A program made the translations under genes and the position numbers. From NCBI RefSeq assembly GCF_028009165.1, contig NC_079241.1:4836001-4900000 (forward strand): a stretch of DNA of 64,000 nucleotides. The letters run 5' to 3'. How positions within the stretch are numbered: the first letter of the stretch is position 1; every line of letters starts with the position of its first letter. The notes beneath the pieces were generated by a model. The model did no database searches, was not told where the DNA came from, and saw only the letters and a program-made list of their open reading frames with translations. This DNA comes from Akanthomyces muscarius (Eukaryota > Ascomycota > Sordariomycetes > Hypocreales > Cordycipitaceae). Below are positions 38,623-50,894 of this stretch, piece by piece.

Positions 38623-39618
38623 CTAGTATTCCAGAATCGCCCACGTCTCGTCGTTTAGCGTAGTATAAATCAGGCCCTGGCCGAGTAGCTCGTCCGCTGC
38701 CGACAGGACATCGCGCGTCGACATGCCCGTCGAGCTGGTGACAATGTTGATGTCGACGCCCTCGTTGCTGCCCGGCGCCGAGCTCAAAAAGTTGAACATC
38801 TTCTTGGCGCCCGGCGTGCACCGCGTCAGCTTACTGGCGTTTTGGCTGGCGCCGCCGTCGTAGCCCGCGCCGCCGTCGACAAACATGGAGTCTCCGTTTG
38901 CGCCGCCGTTCTGCTGCGCGCCGCCCGCGCCGCCAAGAGGGCCGCGGGTGAAGAAGAGGTGCACGTAGGTGGCCTCGAGCATGTGGTAGTTGACCTCGTT
39001 GAAGTCGGCGACGGGGCGGATAACGTGCGCGCCGACGTGGCGCTTGTTGGAAAAGGACTTGAGGCGGCCCCAGACGCGGACGTGCGAGTCCAGCTCGTAG
39101 GCGTCTGGGTCCTCGGGCTTGTCGCCGTCAATCCACTTCTTGACCTCGATCTGGCCGGTGCCGTCGTCAATCTTTAGCGTAATGTTGGTAGCCTGCGCGT
39201 TGACGCTGCGAATCTGCCCGACGAATGTGACTTGGGGAGCGGAAGCGCCGTCAATCTTGAAGTCGCCACCAGAGTATCCCTCCTCGGCTTCGACGATTTG
39301 CTTCACGGTGACGGGTCGTAGCGATTCGTCCTGGTATGCCTGATTTCTGGGTGGTAAGCACAGTCTCGCTTCTTTGTTTGCCCAAGTCGCCGTGTTGCAC
39401 TGTATTTCCATGATAGAGACAGTTTCCCTTGACACGTACCTTGCCGCCACTCTGGCTGCCTTGCTGGGAGCCATCTGCCATGAAACCGCCCGAGTCGTCG
39501 CCGCCCTGGGCTCCGTACCCCGGTTTTGAAAATCCTGCGTATGCTGCTATAATAAAACCATCGTCAGCATTGCACCAGAGTTTCGCTTTGGGGCCGATAT
39601 TGGAAAATTCGTACACAT
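38623..39618 (-). CDS. rfa2: Replication protein A 32-kDa subunit (RPA2/Rfa2)
   Basis: Three minus-strand exons (39618-39615, 39546-39440, 39339-38623) give 275 residues, close to the 273 of yeast Rfa2. The first coding exon would be only ATGT, joined through a 68-nt intron (GTACGA donor, CTGAC branch, TAG acceptor) to give MSAYAGFSKPGYGAQGGDDS. The acidic/Gly N-terminus is the phosphorylated region in homologues. The OB fold spans VTFVGQIRSVNAQATNITL to MLEATYVHLFFTRGP. A winged helix lies at the C-terminus (GMSTRDVLSAADELLGQGLI). RPA binds single-stranded DNA in replication, repair and recombination. The promoter holds two MCB boxes. The alternative ATG at 39652 without the first intron would add an unlike N-terminus. 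Confidence 0.88.
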
Positions 39619-39663
39619 TATGGGCTATGAATGGCTGTGTGATGACGAGCATGCAAGAGGGAG

Positions 39664-39774
39664 ACGCGTTGTGGCGCGCTTTTTGGTGGCCAAGTTTAAT
39701 GGGCTTTTCACTGCCAACGTTAACCCACTCTCGCCGCCAAAGACCGCCAAACCGCGCTGCCAAAATGCACGCGT
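39664..39774. promoter_or_regulatory. Two MCB (ACGCGT) cell-cycle elements of the RPA32 promoter
   Basis: Perfect ACGCGT palindromes at 39664-39669 and 39769-39774 lie 46-156 bp upstream of the proposed RPA32 ATG. GGCGC/TTTGGCGG E2F-like strings lie around them. MCB is the site of MBF, which drives G1/S expression of DNA synthesis genes. Position and gene identity agree; binding itself is inference. Confidence 0.6.
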
Positions 39775-39928
39775 CGCTGCTGGTTGCCCCGCGGTTGGGT
39801 GGGGTGAGCATCAACCGTGAACAAGGGCACTTTGCCACTGCTAACCTCTGACATCTCTCACATCATGTGGTCTGTCGTGCAAGTACCATAAAACAAAAAA
39901 CCATTTTTATACACCTATAATCAAAGCT

Positions 39929-42900
39929 CTATGCTAAAGACTCAACATGATGCGTCGGCATTCTTGTCAAAACATCAAAACTACCAGTTCCCAGTTTGCC
40001 CAGCCGGCCCAGCACCAGCCGGCCACTGGGCGTCGTCAAATCATCCCAGTCACCATCCAGCACTGCGTCCTTGAGGAACGCCAGTGTCGTCTCGAAACTC
40101 ATCTTCGTAAACGGACTGACGTTGCCCTTCAGGCCCATGCGGCTAAAGGCTGTGAAGGCGCCGTTTCTCGTCATGTAGTCTGCAATCAGGTTCAAATGCC
40201 GATTGTCCACCGAAATGCCGTGACCGCCGAAGACGTCGCCCAGTTCCCGAACAATACTGGCTCTACATGCCTCGACGCCGTACATGGACAGAACCGCGGC
40301 CACGTCGTTTGTCTGCATCTTGTCGGCATCTATGTATTCGTTGAATGTCTGCATCGCGTGTAGATTCACGCCTGACGCCTGGATGACTCCATCCACGTAT
40401 GTGCAAGAGCCGACGCCACGAATCTCCCGGATCATCGTCTTGACAACAGCGCTCTTGACCAAGTTCAGCATCAAAAGCTTGGGAGAGTTGGAGTCAAGCT
40501 CGATTGTGATGTTACACCAGGCTCCACCCTTCTCGTCGCACTTGAAATCCGACACCTCTGCGAATGCATCCTTGATGCGCTCTGAACGAGCCGTCGACGT
40601 AGACTGAACCCGCTCTTCATCGCTGTCGTCATCGCTGTCATCCTCTGTGGCTGCGCCATTTGAAACGCCGTTCATCTGCTCGTCCTCGCTCTCGTCCGCA
40701 GCATCCTGGCCCATAGCCTGCTGGATTGCGTTGTCCTCATCGTCATTATCGCCGTACGACACCTCCTCTCCACGGTTCGCTCGTTGCTTGGCGCTGGTAG
40801 CATCGCCATCATCGCCATCGTCATCATCGTTGTCATCATCGTTGCGATTCTCCGCATTTGTTTCCGCCGATGCCACCTCCACGACACCGGATCGAACACC
40901 GATTTCTGGTGTAGCTCCAGTGCTCTGGCCGCTCCGCTTTTTGATCTCCTTCTTCATCAATGTGATGATTTGTCGCATGAGCTTCTTCTCAACCGAATTC
41001 ATGACATCAGCGACCGTGATGGCATATGTTTGGCAGTACTCTTCAGACGGGAAGAACTTCATCTTGATCTTGTAGACCTTGGCCTGGTTATAAATGTCGC
41101 CACGACCTACTTGCTCCTCGACGACGATGCTATCCACAATGTAACCTAATGGCGTCTGACTGATCTTTTTCGTGAAGACCTCCGCCTGGTCGCTTGTGAT
41201 GTCTGAACGAGGGTAGAGAGTCATGGAAGGTGTAGATATGATGGCAGAGGCAGTCATGAGAATCTCTCGAAGTCGAGGAATACCCTGCGTCACGTTCTTG
41301 GAAGCGTGACCAGCCAAGTGGAAAGTGTTCAATGTCATCTGAGTAGACGGTTCACCGACGGACTGACCAGCAACGATACCAACCGCCTCGCCTGGCTCAA
41401 CCAGGGAGCGCTGGTATTTGAGAGCGAAAAGTGTTTCGGCGTTCTTACGGTTGAGGGCGACGCTGCCTTGTGTTTGCTTCTGGCTGCTCTTGTCTCGGAT
41501 AAGGCCGCTCTTGTTTTCCTTGACATATGTTGACATGGCCTCGTAGAATAGCTCAGACATGGCAAAGGTGTTGGTGGTGGGATTATAAGAGCCGATGAGA
41601 GGGTCCTTGGAGGTTGGCCCCTTCGACTTGGCGTGCTTGACAGCGCTCTTCATGTATTTCATGAACGCATCTCGGTTCGCGGTAAGTGTCTCAACCACCT
41701 TGGTGTCATACTTCAATTGCACAACTTCCGACGCAACGTTTTCGAGAATGAAGTCAAAGTTCTTCAGATACTTTTGCTTAGTGACGTCGAGACCGTCTTC
41801 ACCGTAGAGGAATTGGATCACAGAGCCATCCGCATCGCGGACAGAGGCGTCGTAAGAAACCATGAGCCCTTCCAGGCCTTTGATAACACATCGCTGCAAG
41901 TAACCGGAACGAGATGTTTTGACGGCTGTATCAATAAGACCTTCACGACCAGCCATGTGATGGAAGTAGTACTCGTGAGGACGAATACCAGTAAGGAATC
42001 TGCTGCGAATATAGCCAGCAGATCCTATATGGGTCTCGAATGGTTTGAAACAAGGCAGAGTCTTTCCACTAACCATCAACGGCACACGTCGGCCTTCCAA
42101 AACCTGCTGACCCAAGTTGCAGGAAATCAGCGAGGCGTTGACTCGGGAACCCTTGGCACCAGAAGTAGTCATGGCCTGCATTTGGTTCTTCGGGAAGGGC
42201 TTCTCCAAGCCATTGGGAATGCAGGCTTTTTGGACGCTGTCGGTGATATCCTTCGTTCCTTGGTTCATCAACAAATCGAGGCCTTCCTGCTTCTTATCTT
42301 CACGTAAAACTTCCTCAAGACGTTCCAGAAGAAGGTTGTTGGCGGGGTCTGCGTTGCCAGGCAAAGAAACGTATTCGGAAGCGATCTTGAGACCCATCTG
42401 GCTGGCCTGCTGCAGAGCTTGCAAACGAGCCTTCTCTCCCACCTCTGTAAGTCGTAGATCGTCCATTCCACACGAGAAAGCTCGCATATTCAGCAGCCTC
42501 GTCAGAAGCCGACCCAGGCAGCTCAGCAGCTTGCTCGCAATGGCCGAACCATATGCTTCGTGGGCTGCATGAACAAGACCACCAGAACTTTGACCAATTT
42601 GTGACTTGTCGAGAATGCCGGTAATCAATTCGCCATCCTGTACACGCACAATACCTTCTTCAGATTTGGGACCCCATTGCTCTGCCTTCAGCTGAGTATC
42701 TCCATGCATTGTCAAACCACCGCAGTTAGCAGGCTTGAGGTTCTTCAAGATTGTGGTAATGACTTGCTTGCCCGTCCATCTTGGAAAAGGTTTGATGATG
42801 GCTGGCGGCACGAGCTGCAGTCGCTCTGAAAGAATGTGTCCGCTCTCGGGCCTGAGGGCACTATAGATTAGGGAGTGGTAGTCACCCTTGGTGAAGAAGG

Positions 42901-45011
42901 TATCGCGGTTGCATAGCGCGATCGAGACCGAAAGATGGTCCTGAATGAGACCACGAAGGGGTTTACCCTGGGTAGTCGAGACATATTGGTGATCAGTATC
43001 GGCGATTTGAAGTGCCTCTGCACGCGCAACCTCGTTTTGTGGAAAATGCATGTTCATCTCGTCACCATCGAAATCGGCGTTGTAGGAATTACAGTTGGCG
43101 TAGTGCATTCGAATCGTCTTTTCACCAGGCAACACTCGAACACGATGACCCATGATTGACGCCTTGTGGAGCGTGGGCTGACGGTTCATGAGCACGACAT
43201 CACCGTTCGTCATGTGGCGATGGACCTTTTTGTTCTTTGTCTTGGGGGCGTTGGCGTTTGTCGGAGCGAGAAGCTGGTTTGCTAGCGAGATGCGGTCATC
43301 CACCGACTTGTTGCGAAGGTTGACAATTTGGCCGTTCTCATCTTCTATCGCAATGGCGCCTGGCCATTTGCTGACACCGTTGATGACAGCTTGTTGCATG
43401 TCTCGAAAGTTGTGGCTCGTGACAGGCTCTGGATACGTCAATTTTTGAGCGAAAACAGGAGGGACACCGATTTCGTTGGTGTCAATGTTGGGGTCAGGCG
43501 AGATGACACTTCGTGCAGCATAGTTGACTCGCTTTCCCATCATGTTCTTTCGGAACAAACCCTCCTTTTTCTCAAGTTTCTGCTTGATGCCGTCCTCGTT
43601 GCGCTTGGCAGCGGCTCCCTGAACGGGATTTTTATTTTTGTCAATGAGCGCATTCACGGATTCTTGCAGCTCAACACAAGCAAGATGCAATGATGTCATA
43701 TCTGAGCTGCCTTTTTGCACATTATTGTGCAATTGAGCAATCTTGCCGTTGGTGCGCAAAATATTTTTATAGAGACTGTTTTGCGACGCTTCCGATATTT
43801 GTGAGTCGCCAGTGCGGGCCTCGGGGCGGAATCGATTCGGTGGGACGAGAAGCATCGTGATGAAGAACATGTCGGGCGTCGTTTTCGTGGTCTTTCTGGT
43901 GGCTGGCTTGGCGTTGTACAGGAGCGATAAGAGGTCCTGTTCCTTGTTGAAGAGTTCAACCAGGCGAGCATGGACTTCCATAGGGCTGATGTATCTTTGA
44001 TGAGCGGCCGGACCATTGGCTTTTGGAGGAGGCGACCCTTCCTCATCGGCATCCAACATCGTAATATCGTCGCCCGATTGAGATTCATCCTCACCCGAGT
44101 CATGAGTGATTCCATTTTGCTGCGCCTTCTTAGCCAATGTCTTTTGAAAAACTCGCGACATGGCATCCCCGAATTTGAGGTTTCGCTGCGCCATCTTGGC
44201 TTTGTCTTTATCGGAAAGAGCCTTTTCGAAAACCTTGACAAACGCGTCCTTGCGGTAGGTTGGAGAGATGCCGTTACAGCTAGCGCATTCGCGCTTTTTT
44301 GTAACCTCGGCAAGAAATTCTTTGATAACCTCGCGACGCATCTGGCCAGTGCCTTCGTGCTTTCCCTTTTTTATATCACGTCTTGTCTTTCTGCCACCAC
44401 GCAGGCAGAGTTGGACATACTTTTCTCGTTTGCGCGTGACATTATCGATGGAGCTGGTGTCGTCTTCGGCTTCGCTACCGTCGAGTTCGATCGATACAGA
44501 AGCCTCAAGATCATCGGAAATGTCGATTTCGCCAATTGCGCCGACGATGTGCGCCTCGTGGACGAGACCGTGTTGCAAAAGTCGGAGTTTGCACATGTAC
44601 TTGTGCAGATCCTTGGCAGACAATCGAAAGCCTTTGCAGTATAGGCAGGCGGCACGGAGAAGGTGATAGGCCTGATCTAGAAAGATCGGATGATAGACAG
44701 GTACAGGGAGTTTGATGTGGCCTGGGTGGCCGGGGCAGTATAAGTGGTTCAGGTTGCAAGTTGTGCATCTAATGGGCAAGCATTTGTCAGTTAGATGAGG
44801 CCAAGCTCCAATATTAGCATATCTCTTACGGTGAATCGCCCCATGAGCCCAGAGCAGGATCATAAAGACCGCCCGGGACAGGGTTGAGCATGCTATCGAA
44901 GGTGCTTTCATTCTCAATGCGTTTGACCGAGACGGCTTGAATTTCGGCGGGGGAAAGAAAAGTAAACTCGACCGACTCAACCTCTGAGGAGACAGGCTGT
45001 GAGATATTCAT
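39929..45011 (-). CDS. rpa190: RNA polymerase I largest subunit (RPA190/A190)
   Basis: Two minus-strand exons (45011-44830, 44768-39929) give 1,673 residues, close to yeast A190. The intron (GTAAGA, TAG) joins SWGDSP to CTTCNLNHLYCPGHPGHI, completing the first zinc site of the clamp. The catalytic loop NADFDGDEMNMHFPQ carries Asp626, Asp628 and Asp630, which hold the active-site magnesium. A second Cys pair (CLYCKG, CASCNG), the bridge-helix region GREGLIDTAVKTSRSGYLQR, trigger-loop region VGEPSTQMTLNTFHLAG and a Pol I-type acidic insert in the jaw (Asp/Glu runs around 1,360-1,460) follow. It transcribes 35S rRNA in the nucleolus. The start is the ATG at 45011; a more upstream in-frame codon is TTG. 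It is divergent from Lon. Confidence 0.97.
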
Positions 45012-46651
45012 GCCGGGCAAGTGATTGAGGCCGCAATCGCTTGCGGCTCGGGTCTATATCATGAGCTTGCCTGGTTCTCGACGACCAGAAAAAATGTGGT
45101 TGGCGGCGAGCAAAAGCTGCAGCGTATTGCGCTTACAAAAACTTTTGGGCGGTGGTGGGTGGCAGAACGTTGTGCAGCGGGTCTACCTAGGCCAGCACCC
45201 ATCCAAGCATCACCAGCGCTGGGCTGGGAGTACCATGGTGGCTGCTGTTGCCAGTAAAAAGGTGCACTACATAGCAACTAGGTATGTAGGTAAGTAACTT
45301 AAATGGTATTACCTAAGTGGGCGGATGGCAGCGTCCGTCGTGGTCTCTGCCGCTGACTGTTGCACACCAACACCACTTAGCCAGACTTCATCGACGCGGA
45401 TGGGCTCCGTGGCGTTGCGTGGGCATGACGTGCATCACGCATTAAAGTTCAAGCACAAATCCAATCATTGAAGACATGGGCGCGAGAAAAGTCCGCACGG
45501 CATTCGGTCTTGATACGGATGGCTAGGCGTTTACCCCGCTAAATTTGGTGCGACGATCTAGCTGAACGCTGTGCCGATAGCTTGGCCATCGTCGTGGGCC
45601 GGTAATTATGCTACCATCGATCTATCGAGTAAGAACCTTGACAAGAGGAGGGCGACAACGGCCACATCCATAATATGGTAGAATATCCATATTGATGGAA
45701 AGCAGTGGCAAAGACCAGCACTGGCGTGGCTAGCTACCACTAACGTTAGGTACCTAGGCTGTGTGAGAGGGCGCAACCTATTTTGGGAAAATGACAAGAT
45801 GCCAGATACTATGCATACCCCGCTTCCAATGAATTCCACGAGATGTCGCTCTGGGGTCGGGGCCCAATGGGTCAACATTACGATTTACTACAGGCTTCTA
45901 TTATTATCCTTATCCGGGATGTTTTCGGGCCTGAGAGCGTTTCCAGTTAGTACCAAGCACATGTCGATGGCGAATGACGACACGTGACTCGGCTATACTG
46001 CTACTGCAACGCTACCCCAGTGCTTTCGTGGCGGTGCGACTGGTACAGCTACTGTAAATAGTGATCATGGACGGCTTTGGCGGGCCGGCATCATACAGTC
46101 TCCGTGTCACAGCCCAGGTTCGCCGGTGGAATCTATGCTCGTTTAAAACCTAGATCGGATCGACTGTCGTGTGAATGTATGCCACAATCCCACTAGGCGT
46201 GGTGAATCAACCTAGCGATAAATACGTAACTGTCGCTGCCTCAATGACATTCGCGTCGAGCCTCGGTAGAGCGCTATGCTCCACCCCCGGAGGCTCCCGC
46301 CAAAGCGCTACCAGAAGCCAGGACAGCACTCGCTGGGCCCCGTAGCACGGTACCTATATTTAACCCCGGTACACCTAGGTCGGCCGACGGCCCCTTCGGT
46401 TGTTTGAGGTCTCCCACTTTAACTCGCATCTGACAAACACCCCAGGTCCTACCTTGTGCGTCTGACATCAACCTTTCAACCCTCTCTGACGACAAATACA
46501 TCAACTTCCTCTTGCAGCTTCTTTCTTCTTGTACAGCCATACTCGATCTTTCTCGTCCACGGCACGGCGCTCCTGGAACCACACTACTTCTTCTCGCAGG
46601 CTTGCCATCGACGCTGTCTGCCACCCGACCAAACGCTTCGAAATCGCCGCC
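45012..46651. promoter_or_regulatory. Divergent promoter region, RPA190 / peroxisomal Lon
   Basis: A 1.64-kb interval between divergent starts. It contains a CACGTG within ACACGTGAC near 45,981 and a pyrimidine-rich leader just before the Lon start. No gene supported. Confidence 0.45.
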
Positions 46652-49616
46652 ATGGGCAAGGCGCAAAAGATGAACCTGCCTTTGATACCGCTTCCTCGGG
46701 ATACCATCCTGTTGCCAGGTTTGGTCCAGAGAATATCTGTCACGTCAAGCCGTCCCGATGTCGCCGCTCTGCTTGCACATGTCTACGAGCGCGCAGCGGC
46801 CAAAGGCCCCGATGGTCGCATCGATAGCGTCCCTATCGCGTGCGTCCCTGTCAACTCGCCCTTTGTCGGTCCCAACGGCCAGCTCCTGATCAGCAATGGC
46901 GAGGAAGTCGACACGTCTGCCATCGAAGAGGTCAATCCGGGCTCCGCCAAAAAGGGCGACTTGTACCACTTTGGTGTTGCCGCCAAGATCATCGGCATCG
47001 ATGGCCGAGGTGCGGGCGAATTCGCCTTGCGCGTTGAGGGAACATCGCGCATTCGAATCGAATCGATTGTTCGTGAGCGCCCATATTTCGAGGGCCAAGT
47101 AACATACTTCCACGATGATAGTGAGTACATTCCTCACCAGCCACGCCCTTTACAATGCTAACGCTTGCCTTCCTCACAGTCGACATCGCCGACAAGCAGC
47201 TTCAAGACCTCTTTGCCTTGCTCAAAGCGCAGTCCCGCGAACTCATAACCATTCTACGCATCTCCTCTATGCTACCGCGCACCAAAGCCGGCCCGACTCT
47301 CTCCCCTACTGTCACCAAGCGACTCGAGCTGCTCATTATGCGAAGAGAGATCAAAGAATCTGGTCTGTTGGCTGACTTCATGGCCAATCTCGTCGAGGCT
47401 AGCCACGAGGAGAAGCTCGGCGTCCTAGCCGCTCTCGATGTGAAGGTCAGAATTACAAAGGTCATTGAGCTTCTCGAGCGCCAGGTTGGAGGTATCAAGA
47501 ACAACTTCAAAATCACAACATTTACGTCTGTCCCGGTTCAAATCCTCGACCGACTTGGCGAAAATCCCGTGCGACGTCCCAACTCCCCGCAGCACCTGCC
47601 GGGTATGTCATTCATGCCTCCGCCAGGGGGCAATATGCAGGGTGGCAATGACAACGAGGACCAAGAGGCCAGCGAGATCGATGAACTCAAGAAGAAGCTT
47701 CAAAACGCCCAGCTCCCACCAGATGTTGCCAAGGCAGTGGATAGAGAACTCCGTCGCTTGCAGAAGATGATGCCTATGAATCAAGAGTACCAGGTCACCC
47801 GCAACTGGCTGGAAACCTTGTCCGAGATCCCTTGGGCCGCTGTCACGGATGACAGACTTGGCCCCGACACATTAACGCGGGCGCGAAAGCAACTAGACGA
47901 CGACCACTATGGGTTGGAAAAGGTCAAGAAGCGACTCATCGAGTATCTCGCGGTACTGCGTCTGAAGCAGTCCATCAACGACGAAGTCGAGCAAAAGCTC
48001 CGCTCGGAGCAGGCCCTTGTTCACCAATCCAACCCGAATGCCGAGCAAGATGACCAGCAGTCTGATGCTGAGGCTGCCCAGCTCCAAGTGCTCAAATCAC
48101 AGAAGATGACAGACAAGTCCCCCATCATGCTCCTGATCGGCCCTCCCGGTGTTGGAAAGACCAGCCTGGCTAAATCAGTTGCCACAGCGCTTGGCCGTAA
48201 ATTCCATCGCATCTCGCTCGGTGGCGTGCGCGACGAAGCAGAGATTCGTGGCCACAGACGTACCTACGTTGCCGCTATGCCTGGCCTTATCGTCCAAGGT
48301 CTTCGCAAGGTTGGAGTCGCGAATCCAGTGTTCCTTCTCGATGAAATCGATAAGATTGGTATGGCCAGTGTCCATGGTGATCCTTCCGCTGCTATGCTTG
48401 AGGTTCTTGACCCTGAGCAGAACCACACGTTTCAAGATCACTACGTCGGAATGCCTATCGATCTTTCGAAGATTCTCTTCATTGCCACTGCGAACAACTT
48501 GGATACCATTCCTGCACCTCTACTCGATCGCATGGAGATGATTTACCTACCGGGCTACACAACTTTGGAGAAGCGGCACATTGCTTTGCAACATCTCGTT
48601 CCCAAGCAGATTCGCGCCAATGGCCTGTCAGAGGATCAAGTCATCTTCAACGAAGACGTTGTGTCCAAAGTTATCGAGTCATACACTCGCGAAGCAGGTG
48701 TCCGAAACCTGGAGCGCGAGCTTGGGTCAGTCTGTCGGTCAAAGGCCGTACAGTATGCAGAGGCCAAAGACGGCGGTCGCCTCGACCATTACAGGCGTGA
48801 ACTTACTGTTGATGACCTAGAAGACATCTTGGGCATCGAAAAGTACGAAGAAGAGATTGCAGAGAAAACCAGCAGGCCAGGTATTGTTACTGGCTTGGTT
48901 GCGTACAGCACTGGTGGCAATGGAAGCATTCTGTTCATCGAGATCGCCGATATGCCTGGAAGAGGAACCGTTCAACTCACTGGCAAGCTTGGCACTGTTC
49001 TGAAGGAGAGTGTTGAAGTAGCACTTACTTGGGTCAAGGCCCATGCATTTGAGCTTGGCCTTACTCAAGAACCTTCTGCCGACATCATGAAGAACCGCAG
49101 CATCCACGTCCACTGTCCTGCTGGTGCGATTCCGAAAGACGGCCCCAGCAGTGGCATCGGGCAGGCCATTGCTCTCATTTCTTTGTTCTCCGGCAAGCCA
49201 GTACCCCCTACAATGGCCATGACGGTAAAGCAACCCATGATTCCCCTCCGCAATGACAATACTAATGAAAATGCATCAACAGGGTGAGATTTCGTTGCGC
49301 GGCCGCGTAACTGCTGTTGGCGGTATCAAAGAGAAGCTCATTGGTGCTCTTCGAGCTGGTGTCAAGACGGTCATCCTCCCTTCTCAGAACAAGAAGGAGG
49401 CGAAAGATCTTCCACAGGAGGTTAAAGATGGACTGGAAATCATTCATGTTAGGTAAGTCAACTCACGCGCATCATGTGCAGCTGTAATATCCTCATCCAT
49501 GAGCATGACTGACACGCATCGTCTGAAGTCACGTTTGGGAGGCAATTCGAGTCGTATGGCCATACTCGCACTGGGCTGCGGATAGCCACTTTTCTGGCAT
49601 TGAAAGTCGACTGTAA
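46652..49616 (+). CDS. Peroxisomal Lon protease (LonP2-type)
   Basis: Four exons (46652-47120, 47180-49224, 49283-49452, 49529-49616) give 923 residues. The N-terminal Lon domain starts [15 protein letters not shown]. The AAA+ module has Walker A GPPGVGKT at 477-484 (Lys483) and Walker B FLLDEID at 541-547. The protease domain has PKDGPSSG with Ser813, paired with Lys856 in VGGIKEKL; the 43-residue spacing matches bacterial Lon. The protein ends GIESRL, a type-1 peroxisomal targeting signal, so this is the peroxisomal rather than the mitochondrial Lon. It degrades misfolded or oxidised matrix proteins and supports peroxisome quality control. The SRL lies on its own 88-nt last exon. Translation through the unspliced third intron would stop at once (AGG TAA) and lose the signal. 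No ATG exists upstream in frame. Confidence 0.95.
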
Positions 49617-49805
49617 GCATGCGCCGCTGTCTGCCCGAGTGACTAGCAGGGTGACGCGCTACTTCGCTGCGGAACTTTGTGTCACGGCCACGGTATGGAT
49701 GCGTGTATGATGGTGTCTGTTTTGTTTATTTCGCAACGGCGAAGTTTTTTTTTCATAGCGACAGGATATTTTGTTTCTCTGGACTTCAGATCACGGTTTT
49801 CTGCT
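49617..49805. other. Lon 3' flank
   Basis: Short T-rich 3' region after the Lon stop, with an A/T-rich stretch near 49,740-49,825 that may hold the transcript end. No gene. Confidence 0.4.
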
Positions 49806-50894
49806 TTATTTTATTAAGAATTTAACTTGATCATACCCGCACATGGTCAATATCCCTCCATGATCATTCCTCTCATTGTGTTGAGCCTGACTGCCGGGCT
49901 TTACTTGGGTCATCTGGTAGTATCGCAGTATTTTCATACATTCCATTGCTGTCCACGCAACAATACGCAAGCTGGCAGAGTAGCGTGTAGGTCCTGAGTG
50001 ATCAGAGAACTTTGGCATTCTCGGAAACCTTCCGCAAAATGGCTGCAACGATGCCACGAAGTGAGGTGCCTGCATCCCATGTGACCAGCAGTTAGCAAGG
50101 GAGATATCGCCACCGCCGGCCTTCCCGGTCAACAAGAAGCTTGAGCAAGGCTTCCAGGATGTCCATGCCAGAATGTAGCCACTGATGCTAAAGTACACGG
50201 ATCTTGCCGAAACGGCCTCCAGTCAACAGAAAACGAGAGGTTGGGGTGATTAGATGTGGGTGACTCGCCGCATGATGGGGCTCAAAGGCTGCAGGTCAAA
50301 GGTGCTAGGGTATGAGTCGTACACGTCCAGCGTGCCAGTGATGCTCTCTTTTGTAACACGAGGAGGGTTTGGAATCGACGCACAAATCTCTCCAACATTA
50401 TCCGAGAGCCCTTCGACTGAAACGAATTTGTGCGAGTACACCAGGCAGCATGACAATGCCGTCGAACCCACTGCTACTGATGCTTTTAGAAACGCAGCTG
50501 TGTTGGTAGCAATGTTGTGGAGATGGAGCGAATCATGTCCTTGTCAATATCGACGGGGGAACTTTCTTCTATAGCCGGCCTCATTACGTTGCCGCGTCCC
50601 ATGTGGAGGGAGCTTCTGTACATTACAGGTGCATCAATCCACTATTGGCGGGTAAGAAGGCCGGTATGCAGGCCTACCCGGATATGGGAAAGCACTCCCC
50701 ATGCAAGTTATGACCTTGCACTGCCTCGTTGCTCTCTCGGCAAATAGGGTAATACGCTCGCGTGGCCCCTGTGACACAGAGCCGTGGCTGAGTGCGAGAC
50801 TGTCTGGACACAGGGGTGAAGCGCGGCCGTCCGCAGAGTTGCATGACAATCTCGTGTCACGGATGTTTATAAAACGTCTGAGGGTTTGGACCAA
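49806..50894 (-). pseudogene. Possible decayed protein-coding frame
   Basis: A single minus-strand frame of 363 codons has only four internal stops (TGA 50634-50636, TGA 50544-50546, TAA 50250-50252, TGA 50223-50225) before the terminal stop at 49806. All three long pieces share the same phase and have protein-like content: SHKFVSVEGLSDNVGEICAS, GTLDVYDSYPSTFDLQPL, GGGDISLANCWSHGMQAPHF and ARSVYFSISGYILAWTSW. About 18 stops would be expected in random sequence of this length. No family recognised, no good ATG, no introns resolved. A chance low-stop frame remains possible, so this call is tentative. Confidence 0.3.

Noticed and set aside
39619..39652. ATG at 39652 as the RPA32 start
   Set aside because: It gives an N-terminus unlike RPA32. 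The 4-nt exon model gives a typical N-terminus with consensus splice sites.
40672..44666. Several long plus-strand frames opposite the RNA polymerase I gene
   Set aside because: They mirror codon structure of the minus-strand coding exon and carry no independent motifs.
46529..46651. In-frame N-terminal extension of Lon that looks like a mitochondrial presequence (Arg/Ser-rich)
   Set aside because: It begins with TTG and has no ATG in frame; the ATG at 46652 gives a normal peroxisomal Lon N-terminus, and the protein ends in SRL.
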